Shown here: positions 9,419 to 17,345 of the stretch, piece by piece
Numbering within the stretch: position 1 is the first letter of the stretch
Layout: each line of letters begins with the position of its first letter
NCBI RefSeq assembly: GCF_013410065.1
Contig: NZ_JACCCW010000001.1
Location: 248,001 to 312,000 of the forward strand
From: Granulicella arctica
GTDB taxonomy: Bacteria > Acidobacteriota > Terriglobia > Terriglobales > Acidobacteriaceae
Length of the DNA stretch: 64,000 nucleotides
Direction of reading: 5' to 3'
Notes under the pieces: generated by a model
The model's database searches: none
What the model saw: only the letters and a program-made list of their open reading frames with translations
What the model was told of the DNA's origin: nothing
Program-made: the position numbers and the translations under genes

Positions 9419-10244
9419 TGGCCTGCTCCGCCTCCCACGCCCCAAGCATCGCCAAAACGCCGCGCAAGGTTGCCCCCAACGCCAAGTCACCGGAGCTGGT
9501 CTGATTGACCGCGTCTTCCAATCCCGCAGAAGCCGGGACAAACCCGCTTCCGCTTGGAGCATTTGCCCCCAGGCGCTGATTATTCCTCGCATCCAGGATC
9601 GGGACCTTGCGCGTCACCATCGGCGTCCGTTCCCTACCGACGAAGACAGGATCAAGAGGAGCGATCGGCTTACCGTGAAACCTTTCCCTGTTGGAGGTCG
9701 TCCGCTCGAGCCGCGTCTGCACCCAGCGCAGGTCCACCGCCTGCTCTCCAGCGGTGACAAACTCGTCCTTCGGCCCCGGCGCGGCTCCGTCTCCTGTAAT
9801 CGGAATCGCCCCAACCTGTCCACCCACAGGAGACGTCAAGCCAGAGGCACTCGGCGTATGGAGCAGCATCAACAGTCTCTGGCCCACACGGTAACGGTCT
9901 CTCCCCCCGGTCCACAGACCAGCCCACTCACGCAGAACGTATACCCCCTGGCTGGTGCATCCGCGAACCGCTTGCGCGATCTGAAAGTCGACCTCTACCC
10001 AGCCGGTCCCCTCCCCCAGGCTCTCTTGCCGATGGATCGCCAGAACCTGCCCGGCAAAGATGACGCCCGCTTGCTGCGACATCCGGTAGAGCTCATCCTC
10101 GAGCGTGAATTCTAATGGAACCCTCGCGGTCGAAGTTCTGAGCTGAGAGTTCTCCGGTTGCCCTGGCGCTCGCACAGCTAGACCAGATGCCGTCAGCACC
10201 ATCGACAACGCCCAGAAGAATAGCTTCCTGAGAAACAAGCCCAT
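9405..10244 (-). CDS. Exported protein of unknown function, possibly NTR/TIMP-like
   Basis: A 279-residue exported protein with a signal peptide (FLRKLFFWALSMVLTASGLAVRA). Residues about 50-140 alternate beta strands: GVIFAGQVLAIHR, VEVDFQIAQAVRGC and YRVGQRLLMLLHTPSASGL. This order resembles OB-fold netrin/TIMP-like (NTR) modules, but I cannot confirm it from sequence alone. The C-terminal third is low in pattern. GGAGGG lies six bases before the ATG. It is translationally coupled to the matrixin-like gene downstream (14-base overlap), so the two products probably act together outside the cytoplasm. Confidence 0.75.
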   Translation of the reverse strand: MGLFLRKLFFWALSMVLTASGLAVRAPGQPENSQLRTSTARVPLEFTLEDELYRMSQQAGVIFAGQVLAIHRQESLGEGTGWVEVDFQIAQAVRGCTSQGVYVLREWAGLWTGGRDRYRVGQRLLMLLHTPSASGLTSPVGGQVGAIPITGDGAAPGPKDEFVTAGEQAVDLRWVQTRLERTTSNRERFHGKPIAPLDPVFVGRERTPMVTRKVPILDARNNQRLGANAPSGSGFVPASAGLEDAVNQTSSGDLALGATLRGVLAMLGAWEAEQANAAR

Positions 10245-10326
10245 ATACGCCCTCCAGCCTCTCTTCCTTCTTCATCGGAAGAGGTGCCCAAAGGCATCAA
10301 TGTCTCAATTCAACACAACCACTCAG

Positions 10327-10527
10327 TCAGATTTCGGGGTAGAAGTCGAAAAACGCGTCGATGCTCAACCGAAGCTGCTTCTCGATCTGCTCTCGCGAGC
10401 CTTCGAGCACATGCATTGTCACATGCGCCTCGTTACCGTTCTTTAACGCTACAGGAGCCTCACCGACGCTCACAACCTCATCCGCCGGAAGCAGCCGCAT
10501 TCCATACACCAGTGTCAGATTCGCCAT
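10327..10527 (-). CDS. Small hypothetical protein
   Basis: A 66-residue soluble protein with an N-terminal strand-like segment (LTLVYGMRLLPADEVVSVGEA), a central strand (HVTMHVLEG) and an amphipathic C-terminal helix (SREQIEKQLRLSIDAFFDFY). I recognise no family. GGAG lies very close (2 bases) to the ATG. It is a stand-alone gene divergent from trxB. Composition and secondary-structure pattern look like a real protein, but support is modest. Confidence 0.55.
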   Translation of the reverse strand: MANLTLVYGMRLLPADEVVSVGEAPVALKNGNEAHVTMHVLEGSREQIEKQLRLSIDAFFDFYPEI

Positions 10528-10611
10528 AGCTCCAATTCTTTCACCAATCTCCCCGGCGAATGGCCCATGAATCCTTTTCCTCTGCGCCGCATTTACACTA
10601 GTGGAGCCAAT

Positions 10612-11565
10612 ATGTCTGAAATCACGACTCGCGATACCGTTATCCTCGGCTCAGGTTGCTCCGGACTCACCGCCGCCATCTATGCTGGCCGTTCAAACCT
10701 CAAACCGCTCGTCCTCGAAGGCCACGAACCCGGCGGCCAACTGTCTATTACGACACTGGTGGAAAACTTTCCCGGCTGGCCCGAAGGCATTCAGGGACCC
10801 GAGCTCATCGAGAACATGAAGAAGCAGGCCACCCGCTTCGGGGCTGAGCTGCGCATGGCCCACCTGAATTCCATCGATCTCTCGAAGCACCCCTACGAGC
10901 TCACCGTCGGCAAAGAGGTCATCCACACCCGCACGCTCATCATCGCCTCCGGTGCGAGCGCCCGCTGGCTCAACCTGCCCTCCGAGCAGGCCCTCATTGG
11001 CTACGGCGTCAGTTCCTGCGCTACCTGCGATGGCTTTTTTGCCTCAGGCAAAGAGATAGCCGTCATAGGCGGTGGCGACAGCGCGATGGAAGAGGCCCTC
11101 TTTTTGACTCGCTTTGCCAGCAAAGTCACTCTCATCAATCGCACGGAACGCTTTCGTGCCTCGCAGATTATGCTCGAACGCGCCATGGCCCATCCCCAGA
11201 TCAAGTTCATCTCGAACACCACCGTCGAAGAGGTTCTCGGCGTTGAAGAGAAGGATGTTAAGGGTCTCCGTCTCAAGAACCGTGTCTCCGGCGAGGAGTC
11301 TACCCTTCCCGTGAGCTTCATGTTCCTCGGCATCGGCCATATCCCCAACGCCCACGCCTTCAAGGGCATCCTCGACCTCGACGATGACGGCTATATCCTG
11401 ACCAAAGACAATGTCTTCGTCACCCACGAAGGCAAGGTTATTCCCGGCGTCTATGCCTGCGGCGACATTCAGGACCGCCGCTACCGTCAGGCCATCACCG
11501 CGGCAGGCAGCGGGTGCATGGCTGCACTTGAAGTAGAGAAATACCTCGAAGAACATGGCCGCTAA
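10612..11565 (+). CDS. trxB: Thioredoxin reductase
   Basis: A 317-residue homodimeric flavoenzyme that uses NADPH to reduce thioredoxin. The FAD site begins with VILGSGCSGLTAAIYAGRS, and the redox-active pair is in the classical CATC motif (SSCATCDGFF, near residue 138). The NADPH-binding motif is IAVIGGGDSAMEEA, and the C-terminal FAD segment VYACGDIQDRRYRQAITAAGSG is complete. The start at 10612 has GGAG five bases upstream; an ATG at 10567 in the same frame has no such signal and would add a non-conserved leader. The gene is followed by a strong hairpin. It works with the peroxiredoxin and other thiol systems of the cell, although no thioredoxin gene is present here. Confidence 0.96.
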   Translation: MSEITTRDTVILGSGCSGLTAAIYAGRSNLKPLVLEGHEPGGQLSITTLVENFPGWPEGIQGPELIENMKKQATRFGAELRMAHLNSIDLSKHPYELTVGKEVIHTRTLIIASGASARWLNLPSEQALIGYGVSSCATCDGFFASGKEIAVIGGGDSAMEEALFLTRFASKVTLINRTERFRASQIMLERAMAHPQIKFISNTTVEEVLGVEEKDVKGLRLKNRVSGEESTLPVSFMFLGIGHIPNAHAFKGILDLDDDGYILTKDNVFVTHEGKVIPGVYACGDIQDRRYRQAITAAGSGCMAALEVEKYLEEHGR

Positions 11566-11580
11566 ACCCGGCAGGTGCTG

Positions 11581-11612
11581 GCAAAGGGCGCGACTTCGGT
11601 CGCGCCCTTTGC
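11581..11612. terminator. Strong hairpin after trxB
   Basis: A perfect 14-base stem (GCAAAGGGCGCGAC and its complement) closed by the very stable TTCG tetraloop lies 15 bases after the trxB stop and 10 bases before the stop of the convergent gene. It should end transcription from trxB and may serve both directions; the T tract is limited. Confidence 0.75.
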
Positions 11613-11622
11613 TGCTTTGCTG

Positions 11623-11979
11623 CTATTTCGCCATATTTTCGACGAATGGACCAATGAACGGCAGCTTGAATATCTTGCCCTGATAGGCATTGACGATGCA
11701 GAGGACCCAGGCGACGAAGAAGACCGGCATGAGCAACAGACCGATGATCCAGCCAAGGATCGGGATGATCCAAATCATCGAACCGACGAAGGCGCAGACG
11801 CTGAGGCCAAGGCATTGAAAGGCGTGGAAACGTATGAAAGCATTGCGGTTATACGGTTCCAGCACAAGGAAGACGATGGCCGGAATGATGGTAACGTAGG
11901 CCAGTGCACCCGCGACGTTGTCGGTCAAACCGGAGGCATGAGGGGTGACTGCCTGGGGGCCCTGGGAGAAATCTGACAT
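11623..11979 (-). CDS. DUF4870-like small membrane protein
   Basis: A 118-residue protein with a polar N-terminus followed by three hydrophobic segments (about 23-40, 56-72 and 74-98). The first has the form AGALAYVTIIPAIVFLVLEPYNRN, and the second follows FIRFHAFQCLGLSV. The pair of an LAYxxxxxPAIxFL helix and an xxxFIRFHAxQ loop is typical of the DUF4870/Tic20-like small membrane proteins, whose role is not established. The ATG at 11979 has AAGGAG seven bases upstream. The frame is open to 12156, but that extension lacks a start signal. Confidence 0.8.
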   Translation of the reverse strand: MSDFSQGPQAVTPHASGLTDNVAGALAYVTIIPAIVFLVLEPYNRNAFIRFHAFQCLGLSVCAFVGSMIWIIPILGWIIGLLLMPVFFVAWVLCIVNAYQGKIFKLPFIGPFVENMAK

Positions 11980-12164
11980 GGGAGAACTCCTTCGAGAGTT
12001 TGAATTTGCGGTGGAACAGGGCCCGTGGACGCCACAATAGTCCCACAAAATAAGGGGAAATGCACAGAGGAAATCAAAACAGGATGAAATAGGGCTGTGG
12101 CGTCTGAGGTGAAAACTTGACAAAAGTCTGTCACGGAGAGGGCATGCAATTCGCAATTTCGGGT

Positions 12165-12218
12165 GTGTAACTACAAAAGCGGAGTTACGGTTTTGTAGTT
12201 ACACTTTTGTAGTTACAC
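12165..12218. repeat. Three copies of a 14-base element, two forming a perfect dyad
   Basis: GTGTAACTACAAAA (12165-12178) is exactly complementary to TTTTGTAGTTACAC (12191-12204). A second copy of the latter follows immediately (12205-12218). The first two can form a 14-base-pair hairpin with a 12-base loop. The TGTAGT/ACTACA half-sites resemble those bound by BlaI/MecI-type repressors, but no such gene is nearby. The element lies about 190 bases upstream of the DUF4870-like gene and downstream of the peroxiredoxin gene. The remaining bases between 11980 and 12164 show nothing else recognisable. Confidence 0.7.
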
Positions 12219-12231
12219 TTTGGCGAGAAAG

Positions 12232-12266
12232 AAAAAGCCCCATCCTCTGTCGAGGATGGGGCTTTT
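12232..12266 (-). terminator. Terminator of the peroxiredoxin gene
   Basis: A perfect stem (AAAAGCCCCATCCTC with its complement, four-base loop) lies about 16 bases beyond the peroxiredoxin stop. On the minus strand it ends in a run of five T, a textbook intrinsic terminator. The + strand side also ends in TTTT. Confidence 0.9.
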
Positions 12267-12281
12267 GGTTTGGTCGTTCAG

Positions 12282-12914
12282 TTATTTAGGCTGGGCTACG
12301 GTACGGAGGTAGGGCTTGATGGTCTTGAAGCCCTCGGGATACTTCGCGTGGGCTGCTTCGTCGGAGACGGCTCCGCTGATGATGACGTCGTCGCCGTTCT
12401 TCCAGTTCACGGGTGTTGCTACCTGGTGCTTCGCGGTGAGCTGGAGAGAGTCGATGACGCGGAGGACCTCGTCAAAGTTGCGGCCGGTGGAGGCGGGGTA
12501 GTTGAGGCTAAGTTTGACCTTCTTGTCCGGTCCGATGACGAAGACGGAGCGCACGGTGAGGGTGTCGGAGGCGTTGGGGTGGATCATGCCGTAGAGATTG
12601 GCGATAGTGCGGTCGGTGTCAGCGATGAGGGGGAAGTTCAGCGCGGTTCCCTGCGTCTCTTCGATGTCCTTGCCCCAGGGCTCGTGCGACTCGAGCTGAT
12701 CGACGCTGAGGCCGATGACTTTGACGCCACGGGCGTCGAAGTCAGGCTTGAGGCGGGCGGTGTAGCCGAGCTCGGTGGTGCAGACGGGGGTGAAGTTTTT
12801 GGGGTGCGAGAAGAGGACCGCCCAGTGGCCGTCGATGTAGTCGTAGAAATTGAGAGTGCCTTCGGTGGTCTGCGCGGTGAAATCAGGCGCGGTGTCGCCA
12901 ATCAGGATAGACAT
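12282..12914 (-). CDS. 1-Cys peroxiredoxin (Prx6-type AhpC/TSA)
   Basis: A 210-residue cytoplasmic peroxidase that reduces hydrogen peroxide and organic hydroperoxides. The peroxidatic cysteine is C45 in the motif FTPVCTTELG, preceded by HPKNFTP. No resolving cysteine of the 2-Cys type follows, and the C-terminal half has the extra Prx6 domain (GDDVIISGAVSDEAA, then KYPEGFKTIKPYLR). Length fits the Prx6 class. The start has a purine-rich GGAAAGGA about nine bases upstream. The gene is divergent from the yggS homologue and carries its own terminator. Its reductant partner is not visible. Confidence 0.94.
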   Translation of the reverse strand: MSILIGDTAPDFTAQTTEGTLNFYDYIDGHWAVLFSHPKNFTPVCTTELGYTARLKPDFDARGVKVIGLSVDQLESHEPWGKDIEETQGTALNFPLIADTDRTIANLYGMIHPNASDTLTVRSVFVIGPDKKVKLSLNYPASTGRNFDEVLRVIDSLQLTAKHQVATPVNWKNGDDVIISGAVSDEAAHAKYPEGFKTIKPYLRTVAQPK

Positions 12915-13092
12915 GGTAAAAAATCCTTTCCCTTGTGGGAGGTGTTGATGCGTGGAGTTCGTAACGGATGGAGCATCTGCGAGACAGCGCCCTCAGCTCA
13001 ACATCGTTCGGAATTGGCGGGGGTCGTCGGACAACATCGCAGGCTGTACATGAACTCTCCGAAATATCTTCTAAGGATAAGATGCCACTAGG

Positions 13093-13788
13093 ATGACCAT
13101 TGAAGCAAACTTGAACCAATTGCGTGACCAGATTGCGCTTGCCTGCCGGCGCGCCAACCGTTCCGAAACCGAAGTGGCGCTGATGGCGGTGAGCAAGGTG
13201 CATCCAGTGGAGGCGCTGCTGGAGGCCTATGCGGCCGGACAGCGGCTGTTCGGCGAAAACCGTGTGCAAGAGTTCCAGGAGAAATCGGCGTCGCTGGGAG
13301 GGCAGAGCGACCTGGAGATGCACCTGATCGGGCCGTTGCAGTCGAACAAGACGGCGAAGGCGGCGGAGCTGTTTGCCGCGGTGGATACGGTGGATTCGCT
13401 GAAGATTGCGCAGCGGCTGGATGCGGCGGCGAAGGCTCTAGGAAAGAAGCTGCCGGTGCTGATCGAGGTGAAGCTGAGCCATGAGGAGTCGAAGCATGGG
13501 ATTGCTCCGGAGGAGCTGACGAGGCTGCTGGCGGCGATGCAGGGGCTGGAACACGTCGTTCCGCATGGATTGATGACGGTGCCGCCTTGGTCGGAGGATG
13601 CGGAGGTGGCGCGGCCTTATTTTCAACGACTGCGAGAGCTGCGGGACGAGGCGCAGCGGACGTGTTCGACGGTGGTGGAGCTGTCGATGGGGATGTCGAA
13701 TGACTTTGCCGTCGCGATCGAAGAGGGTAGCACGTGCGTGCGGGTGGGAACGGCGCTGTTTGGAAAACGGCTGTATCCGGCACCATGA
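13093..13788 (+). CDS. yggS: YggS/PLPBP family pyridoxal phosphate homeostasis protein
   Basis: A 231-residue TIM-barrel protein that carries PLP on K35 (motif LMAVSKVHPVEAL) but has no known catalytic activity. Family members keep free PLP and amino acid pools balanced. Supporting motifs are LFGENRVQEFQEK, HLIGPLQSNK, SKHGIAPEEL, GLMTVPPW and the phosphate-binding LSMGMSNDF...GSTCVRVGTALFG. Length is normal. The ribosome-binding site is weak (AAGGA well upstream). A yggU-type gene follows after 28 bases, mirroring the yggS-yggT-yggU cluster of other bacteria with yggT missing. Confidence 0.93.
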   Translation: MTIEANLNQLRDQIALACRRANRSETEVALMAVSKVHPVEALLEAYAAGQRLFGENRVQEFQEKSASLGGQSDLEMHLIGPLQSNKTAKAAELFAAVDTVDSLKIAQRLDAAAKALGKKLPVLIEVKLSHEESKHGIAPEELTRLLAAMQGLEHVVPHGLMTVPPWSEDAEVARPYFQRLRELRDEAQRTCSTVVELSMGMSNDFAVAIEEGSTCVRVGTALFGKRLYPAP

Positions 13789-13816
13789 GCTACGTCGGGA
13801 TGCGACGGATGGGTGC

Positions 13817-14083
13817 GTGGTGAGCGTGCGGGTACATCCAGAGGCGCGGAAGAATGCGGTGACGGGCGTGCATGCGGAGGCGGTGAAAATCTCGCTGACG
13901 ACGCCTCCGGTGGATAGGCGGGCGAATGAGGCGCTGATTGCGTTTCTGGCGGATAGGTTGCGGGTGACGAAGGGGCGGATCGTCTTGCTGAGTGGGACTA
14001 CTAATCGCGCTAAGGTGTTGCGGATTGTGGGGATGCGGGCGGATGAGGTGCGGGTGGTGCTTGATCCGGTGGTGGTGTGTTGA
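13817..14083 (+). CDS. DUF167 (YggU) family protein
   Basis: An 88-residue protein of the DUF167 family with the usual [12 protein letters not shown] start, the central [23 protein letters not shown] and the [13 protein letters not shown] end; length matches the family. The function is unknown. No ATG is available in this frame, so a GTG near 13817 (or 13820) must be used, with a poor Shine-Dalgarno sequence. It sits directly behind yggS and is probably co-transcribed with it. Confidence 0.85.
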   Translation: MVSVRVHPEARKNAVTGVHAEAVKISLTTPPVDRRANEALIAFLADRLRVTKGRIVLLSGTTNRAKVLRIVGMRADEVRVVLDPVVVC

Positions 14084-14154
14084 AGCTTTGATTCTTTGTG
14101 TGGACGGTTTGGGTGCTGTCATATCAAGAACGAACAATAGCAAAAGCGAATGTA

Positions 14155-14193
14155 GGTCCTTCGACTCCGGCTGCGCCTTCGCTCAGGATGACA
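14155..14193. repeat. Possible dispersed intergenic element
   Basis: A roughly 39-base GC-rich stretch beginning GGTCCTTCGACTCCGG and ending CTCAGGATGACA lies between yggU and the aldehyde dehydrogenase. I recall closely similar sequences as common intergenic repeats in related genomes. Only this copy is seen in the window, so the call is tentative. Confidence 0.3.
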
Positions 14194-14306
14194 GTTTTTG
14201 GGATGCGTTGAGGGACGACGCGACAGGGGATGCGCTGGAGGACTACACTTTCGCCCGTTGGCGGTCTGCATGTGTGGCCGTCCTATTTCTAAGAGGAGTG
14301 ATTCAA

Positions 14307-15836
14307 ATGGCTACAATTCCCCAGATTCATCCCGGTAAGTATGGCTACCTTGTCGAGTTCAAGACGCGCTACGGCAACTTTATTAATGGGAAGTGGGCTG
14401 CTCCTGAGGGCGGCAACTATTTTGAGAATATCTCGCCGGTGACGGGCAAGCCGTTCTGCGAGGTGCCGCGCTCGACGGCGGCGGATATTGAGCGTGCGCT
14501 GGATGCGGCTCATGCGGCGAAGGGTGCGTGGGGCAAGACTTCGACGGCGGCGCGGGCGCGGATTCTGGAGCAGATCGCGACGCGTATCGACGAGAACCTG
14601 GAGCTGCTGGCGACCGTGGAGACGTGGGATAACGGGAAGCCGATCCGCGAGACGACGGCGGCGGATATTCCTCTGGCGGCGGACCACTTCCGCTACTTTG
14701 CGGCGGCGGTACGGGCGCAGGAGGGGAGCATCTCGGAGATCGACGGTGATACGGTGGCGTACCACTATCATGAGCCGCTGGGTGTGATCGGGCAGATCAT
14801 TCCGTGGAACTTTCCGATCCTGATGGCGGCGTGGAAGCTGGCACCGGCGCTGGCGGCGGGCAACTGTGTGGTGCTAAAACCAGCGGAGCAGACACCGGTA
14901 TCGATTCTGGTGCTGATGGAGTTGATTCACGATCTGCTGCCTGCGGGTGTGCTGAATATTGTGAATGGTTTTGGGTTGGAGGCGGGCAAGCCGCTGGCGT
15001 CGAATGCGCGGGTAAACAAGGTTGCGTTTACGGGGGAGACGACGACGGGTCGGTTGATTATGCAGTATGCGTCGCAGAATATTATTCCGGTGACGCTAGA
15101 GCTGGGTGGCAAGTCGCCGAACATCTTTTTTGCGGACATTATGAGCGCGGACGATGCGCTGTTCGACAAGGCGCTGGAAGGGTTTGTGCTGTTTGCGTTC
15201 AATCAGGGCGAGGTGTGTACGGCACCGTCGCGGGCGCTGATACAGGCGTCGATCTATGACGCGTTTCTTGAGCGGGCGATTGCTCGGGTGAAGAAGATCA
15301 AGCGTGGCAACCCGCTTGATCCGGCGACGATGATTGGGGCGCAGGCGTCGAGTGAGCAGTTGGAGAAGATTCTTTCGTACATCGACATTGGCAAGCAGGA
15401 GGGCGCGAAGCTGCTGACGGGTGGGAAGCGCGCGGTGCAGGAGGGCGATCTTGCGGACGGCTACTACGTCGAGCCGACGGTGTTTGAAGGGCATAACAAG
15501 ATGCGCATCTTCCAGGAGGAGATCTTCGGGCCGGTGCTGTCGGTGACGAAGTTCGAGAACGATGATGAGGCGCTGGCGATTGCGAACGATACGTTGTATG
15601 GGCTTGGTGCTGGCGTGTGGACGCGGGATATTCATCGTGCGTACCGGTTTGGGCGGGGCATCCAGGCTGGACGTGTGTGGACGAACTGCTATCACCTGTA
15701 CCCGGCGGGCGCGGCGTTTGGTGGGTATAAGGCGTCGGGGATCGGGAGAGAGAATCACAAGATGATGCTCGATCATTATCAGCAGACGAAGAATCAGTTG
15801 ATCAGCTATAACCCGAATGCTTTGGGGTTCTTCTAA
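14307..15836 (+). CDS. NAD-dependent aldehyde dehydrogenase (ExaC/AldB/AcoD type)
   Basis: A 509-residue aldehyde dehydrogenase that oxidises acetaldehyde or related short aldehydes to acids. The catalytic cysteine is C304 in [12 protein letters not shown] and the general base is E265 in [11 protein letters not shown]; the NAD-site [19 protein letters not shown] is complete. The C-terminus ([14 protein letters not shown], then [11 protein letters not shown]) is characteristic of the ExaC/AcoD acetaldehyde dehydrogenase branch. The ATG at 14307 has AAGAGGAG eight bases upstream; the frame is open to 13992 without a better start. A DUF779 gene follows 161 bases downstream on the same strand, the usual neighbour of this branch. 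Confidence 0.94.
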   Translation: MATIPQIHPGKYGYLVEFKTRYGNFINGKWAAPEGGNYFENISPVTGKPFCEVPRSTAADIERALDAAHAAKGAWGKTSTAARARILEQIATRIDENLELLATVETWDNGKPIRETTAADIPLAADHFRYFAAAVRAQEGSISEIDGDTVAYHYHEPLGVIGQIIPWNFPILMAAWKLAPALAAGNCVVLKPAEQTPVSILVLMELIHDLLPAGVLNIVNGFGLEAGKPLASNARVNKVAFTGETTTGRLIMQYASQNIIPVTLELGGKSPNIFFADIMSADDALFDKALEGFVLFAFNQGEVCTAPSRALIQASIYDAFLERAIARVKKIKRGNPLDPATMIGAQASSEQLEKILSYIDIGKQEGAKLLTGGKRAVQEGDLADGYYVEPTVFEGHNKMRIFQEEIFGPVLSVTKFENDDEALAIANDTLYGLGAGVWTRDIHRAYRFGRGIQAGRVWTNCYHLYPAGAAFGGYKASGIGRENHKMMLDHYQQTKNQLISYNPNALGFF

Positions 15837-15895
15837 GGTGCTGTCAAAACTGAGGGCGAGCTTGGGGATGATGTGAGAACACAAATATTCCCTCA

Positions 15896-15968
15896 GGGGC
15901 TGAAGCCCCCCACTCTCTTCTGCTATTTGCGGCACGGCTGAAGCCGTGCCCTTTCAAAACAGCTCTTT
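15896..15968. repeat. Tandem TGAA-loop palindromes (REP-like element)
   Basis: Two hairpins share the same TGAA loop: GGGGC-TGAA-GCCCC (15896-15909) and GGCACGGC-TGAA-GCCGTGCC (15931-15950). The second, with flanks (15923-15968), recurs at 27130-27174 with about 90 percent identity. Intergenic, palindromic and repeated sequence of this kind fits a REP-type element. Confidence 0.7.
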
Positions 15969-15997
15969 AGCCGCAATTTTTGGATAGGTTTTAGACG

Positions 15998-16381
15998 ATG
16001 GAGATTGTCACTATTCCTGAACAGGTGCTGGCGACGGAGGCGGCGCGAGCGTTGATCGCGAGCCTTGAGGCTGAACATGGTTCGCTGATCTTTCATCAGT
16101 CGGGTGGTTGCTGCGATGGGAGCTCGCCGATGTGCTATCCGGCGGGCGACCTGATGATCGGAGACGTCGATGTGCTGCTGGGGAAGGTGGCGGGGGTGCC
16201 GTTCTATATGAGCCAGGGTCAATTCGAATACTGGAAGCATACGCAGTTGACGCTGGACGTGGTGCCGGGACGTGGCGGCATGTTTTCGGTGGAGGGGCCG
16301 CGTGGGTTGCGGTTTCTGATTCGGTCGCGCGTGTTTACGGATGCGGAGATTGCGGCGCTGCGCGAGGCGGGGCGGATCTAG
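15998..16381 (+). CDS. DUF779 family protein
   Basis: A 127-residue protein of the DUF779 family, recognised by HQSGGCCDGSSPMCYP near residue 33 (three conserved cysteines), then GDVDVLLG, FYMSQGQFEYWKHTQLTLDVV and GRGGMFSVEGPRG. Members are commonly encoded next to ExaC/AldB-type aldehyde dehydrogenases, as here, but their role is unknown; the cysteine cluster suggests metal binding. A strong bidirectional hairpin follows the stop. Confidence 0.9.
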   Translation: MEIVTIPEQVLATEAARALIASLEAEHGSLIFHQSGGCCDGSSPMCYPAGDLMIGDVDVLLGKVAGVPFYMSQGQFEYWKHTQLTLDVVPGRGGMFSVEGPRGLRFLIRSRVFTDAEIAALREAGRI

Positions 16382-16425
16382 CGGCTTTCGTTCGCAGGCG
16401 CGGACGAGCTATTGAGCGGATCAAT

Positions 16426-16456
16426 AAAATAGCCGCGCTCGAAGCGCGGCTATTTT
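16426..16456. terminator. Bidirectional terminator
   Basis: A perfect 14-base stem (AAAATAGCCGCGCT and its complement) with a CGA loop has A and T runs on opposite sides, so it works in both directions. It separates the DUF779 gene from the convergent aldo/keto reductase gene. Confidence 0.9.
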
Positions 16457-16476
16457 GTAACTAGTATAGTAGCAAT

Positions 16477-17343
16477 TTACTTTGCGGAGGTTTCGATCTC
16501 CGCCCACTCTGCTTCTGTGAGCTTTAGGTCTGATGCGGCTACGTTCTCTTCTAGGTGGTCCACAGAGGATGTGCCGGGGATGGGAAGGATGACGGGTGAA
16601 CGGTGGAGGAGCCATGCCAGCGATAACTGGCTGACGGTGGCGTTGTGTTTCTTTGCAGCGGCATCGAGTTTGCCACCGGGTTGTGCGAGTTTGCCGGCGG
16701 CTACGGGGAACCATGGAATGAAGCCGAGGTTGTGCTTCGCGCAGTATTCGACGACGTCCTCGTGCTGGCGGTCGCCGAGGTTGTACTGGTTCTGCACGCT
16801 GACGATGTCGACGACCTTGCGGGCCTGATCGATCTCGTGCGGTTTGACCTCGGAGAGGCCGACGTGGCGGATCTTGCCCTCTTGCTGGAGCTTCGCGATC
16901 TCGCCGAGGGATTCTTCGACGGGGACCTTGGGGTCGATGCGGTGGAGCTGCCAGAGGTCGATGCGCTCAAGCTTGAGGTAGCGGAGGCTTAGCTCGACCT
17001 CCTGGCGGAGATACTCGGGACGCCCCAGGGGGAGCCACTTGTTGGGCCCCTGTCGGGTGAGGCCACCTTTCGTCGCGATGATGACGCCCTTTGCGTAGGG
17101 CGAGAGGGCATCGCCGATAAGCCGCTCGTTGACGGCGGGGCCGTAGGCGTCGGATGTATCGATGAAGTTGACGCCGAGTTCGACGGCACGCTGGAGGACT
17201 TTTTTCGCGCCTTCGATATCTTTGGGTTCGCCCCAGATGCCTTCGCCGGTGAGGCGCATCGCTCCGTAACCCAGGCGGTTTATGTGCAGATCGCCACCGA
17301 GGGCGAAGGTTCCACTTGCTTTTGCGTTGGTCGTGTTTGCCAT
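16477..17343 (-). CDS. Aldo/keto reductase
   Basis: A 288-residue NADPH-dependent oxidoreductase with a TIM-barrel fold. The active-site motif is INFIDTSDAYG-like (D62, Y67), with the lysine in IIATKGGL (about K96) and a histidine in LWQLHRIDP. The cofactor-binding region near the C-terminus (LPIPGTSSVDHLEENV) is complete. The group resembles the YakC/oxidoreductase AKR branch acting on carbonyls; the true substrate is unknown. The ATG lies only two bases after the stop of the metallo-hydrolase gene, so they form an operon with probable coupled translation. The long open frame running to 17814 is overlap with that upstream gene. Confidence 0.93.
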   Translation of the reverse strand: MANTTNAKASGTFALGGDLHINRLGYGAMRLTGEGIWGEPKDIEGAKKVLQRAVELGVNFIDTSDAYGPAVNERLIGDALSPYAKGVIIATKGGLTRQGPNKWLPLGRPEYLRQEVELSLRYLKLERIDLWQLHRIDPKVPVEESLGEIAKLQQEGKIRHVGLSEVKPHEIDQARKVVDIVSVQNQYNLGDRQHEDVVEYCAKHNLGFIPWFPVAAGKLAQPGGKLDAAAKKHNATVSQLSLAWLLHRSPVILPIPGTSSVDHLEENVAASDLKLTEAEWAEIETSAK

Positions 17344-17345
17344 GG

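Noticed and set aside
13088..13786. 232-residue frame antisense to yggS
   Set aside because: Pro/Ser/Ala-rich shadow of a gene with complete YggS motifs.
15096..15935. 279-residue frame antisense to the aldehyde dehydrogenase
   Set aside because: Arg/Leu-rich shadow without motifs, opposite a complete dehydrogenase.
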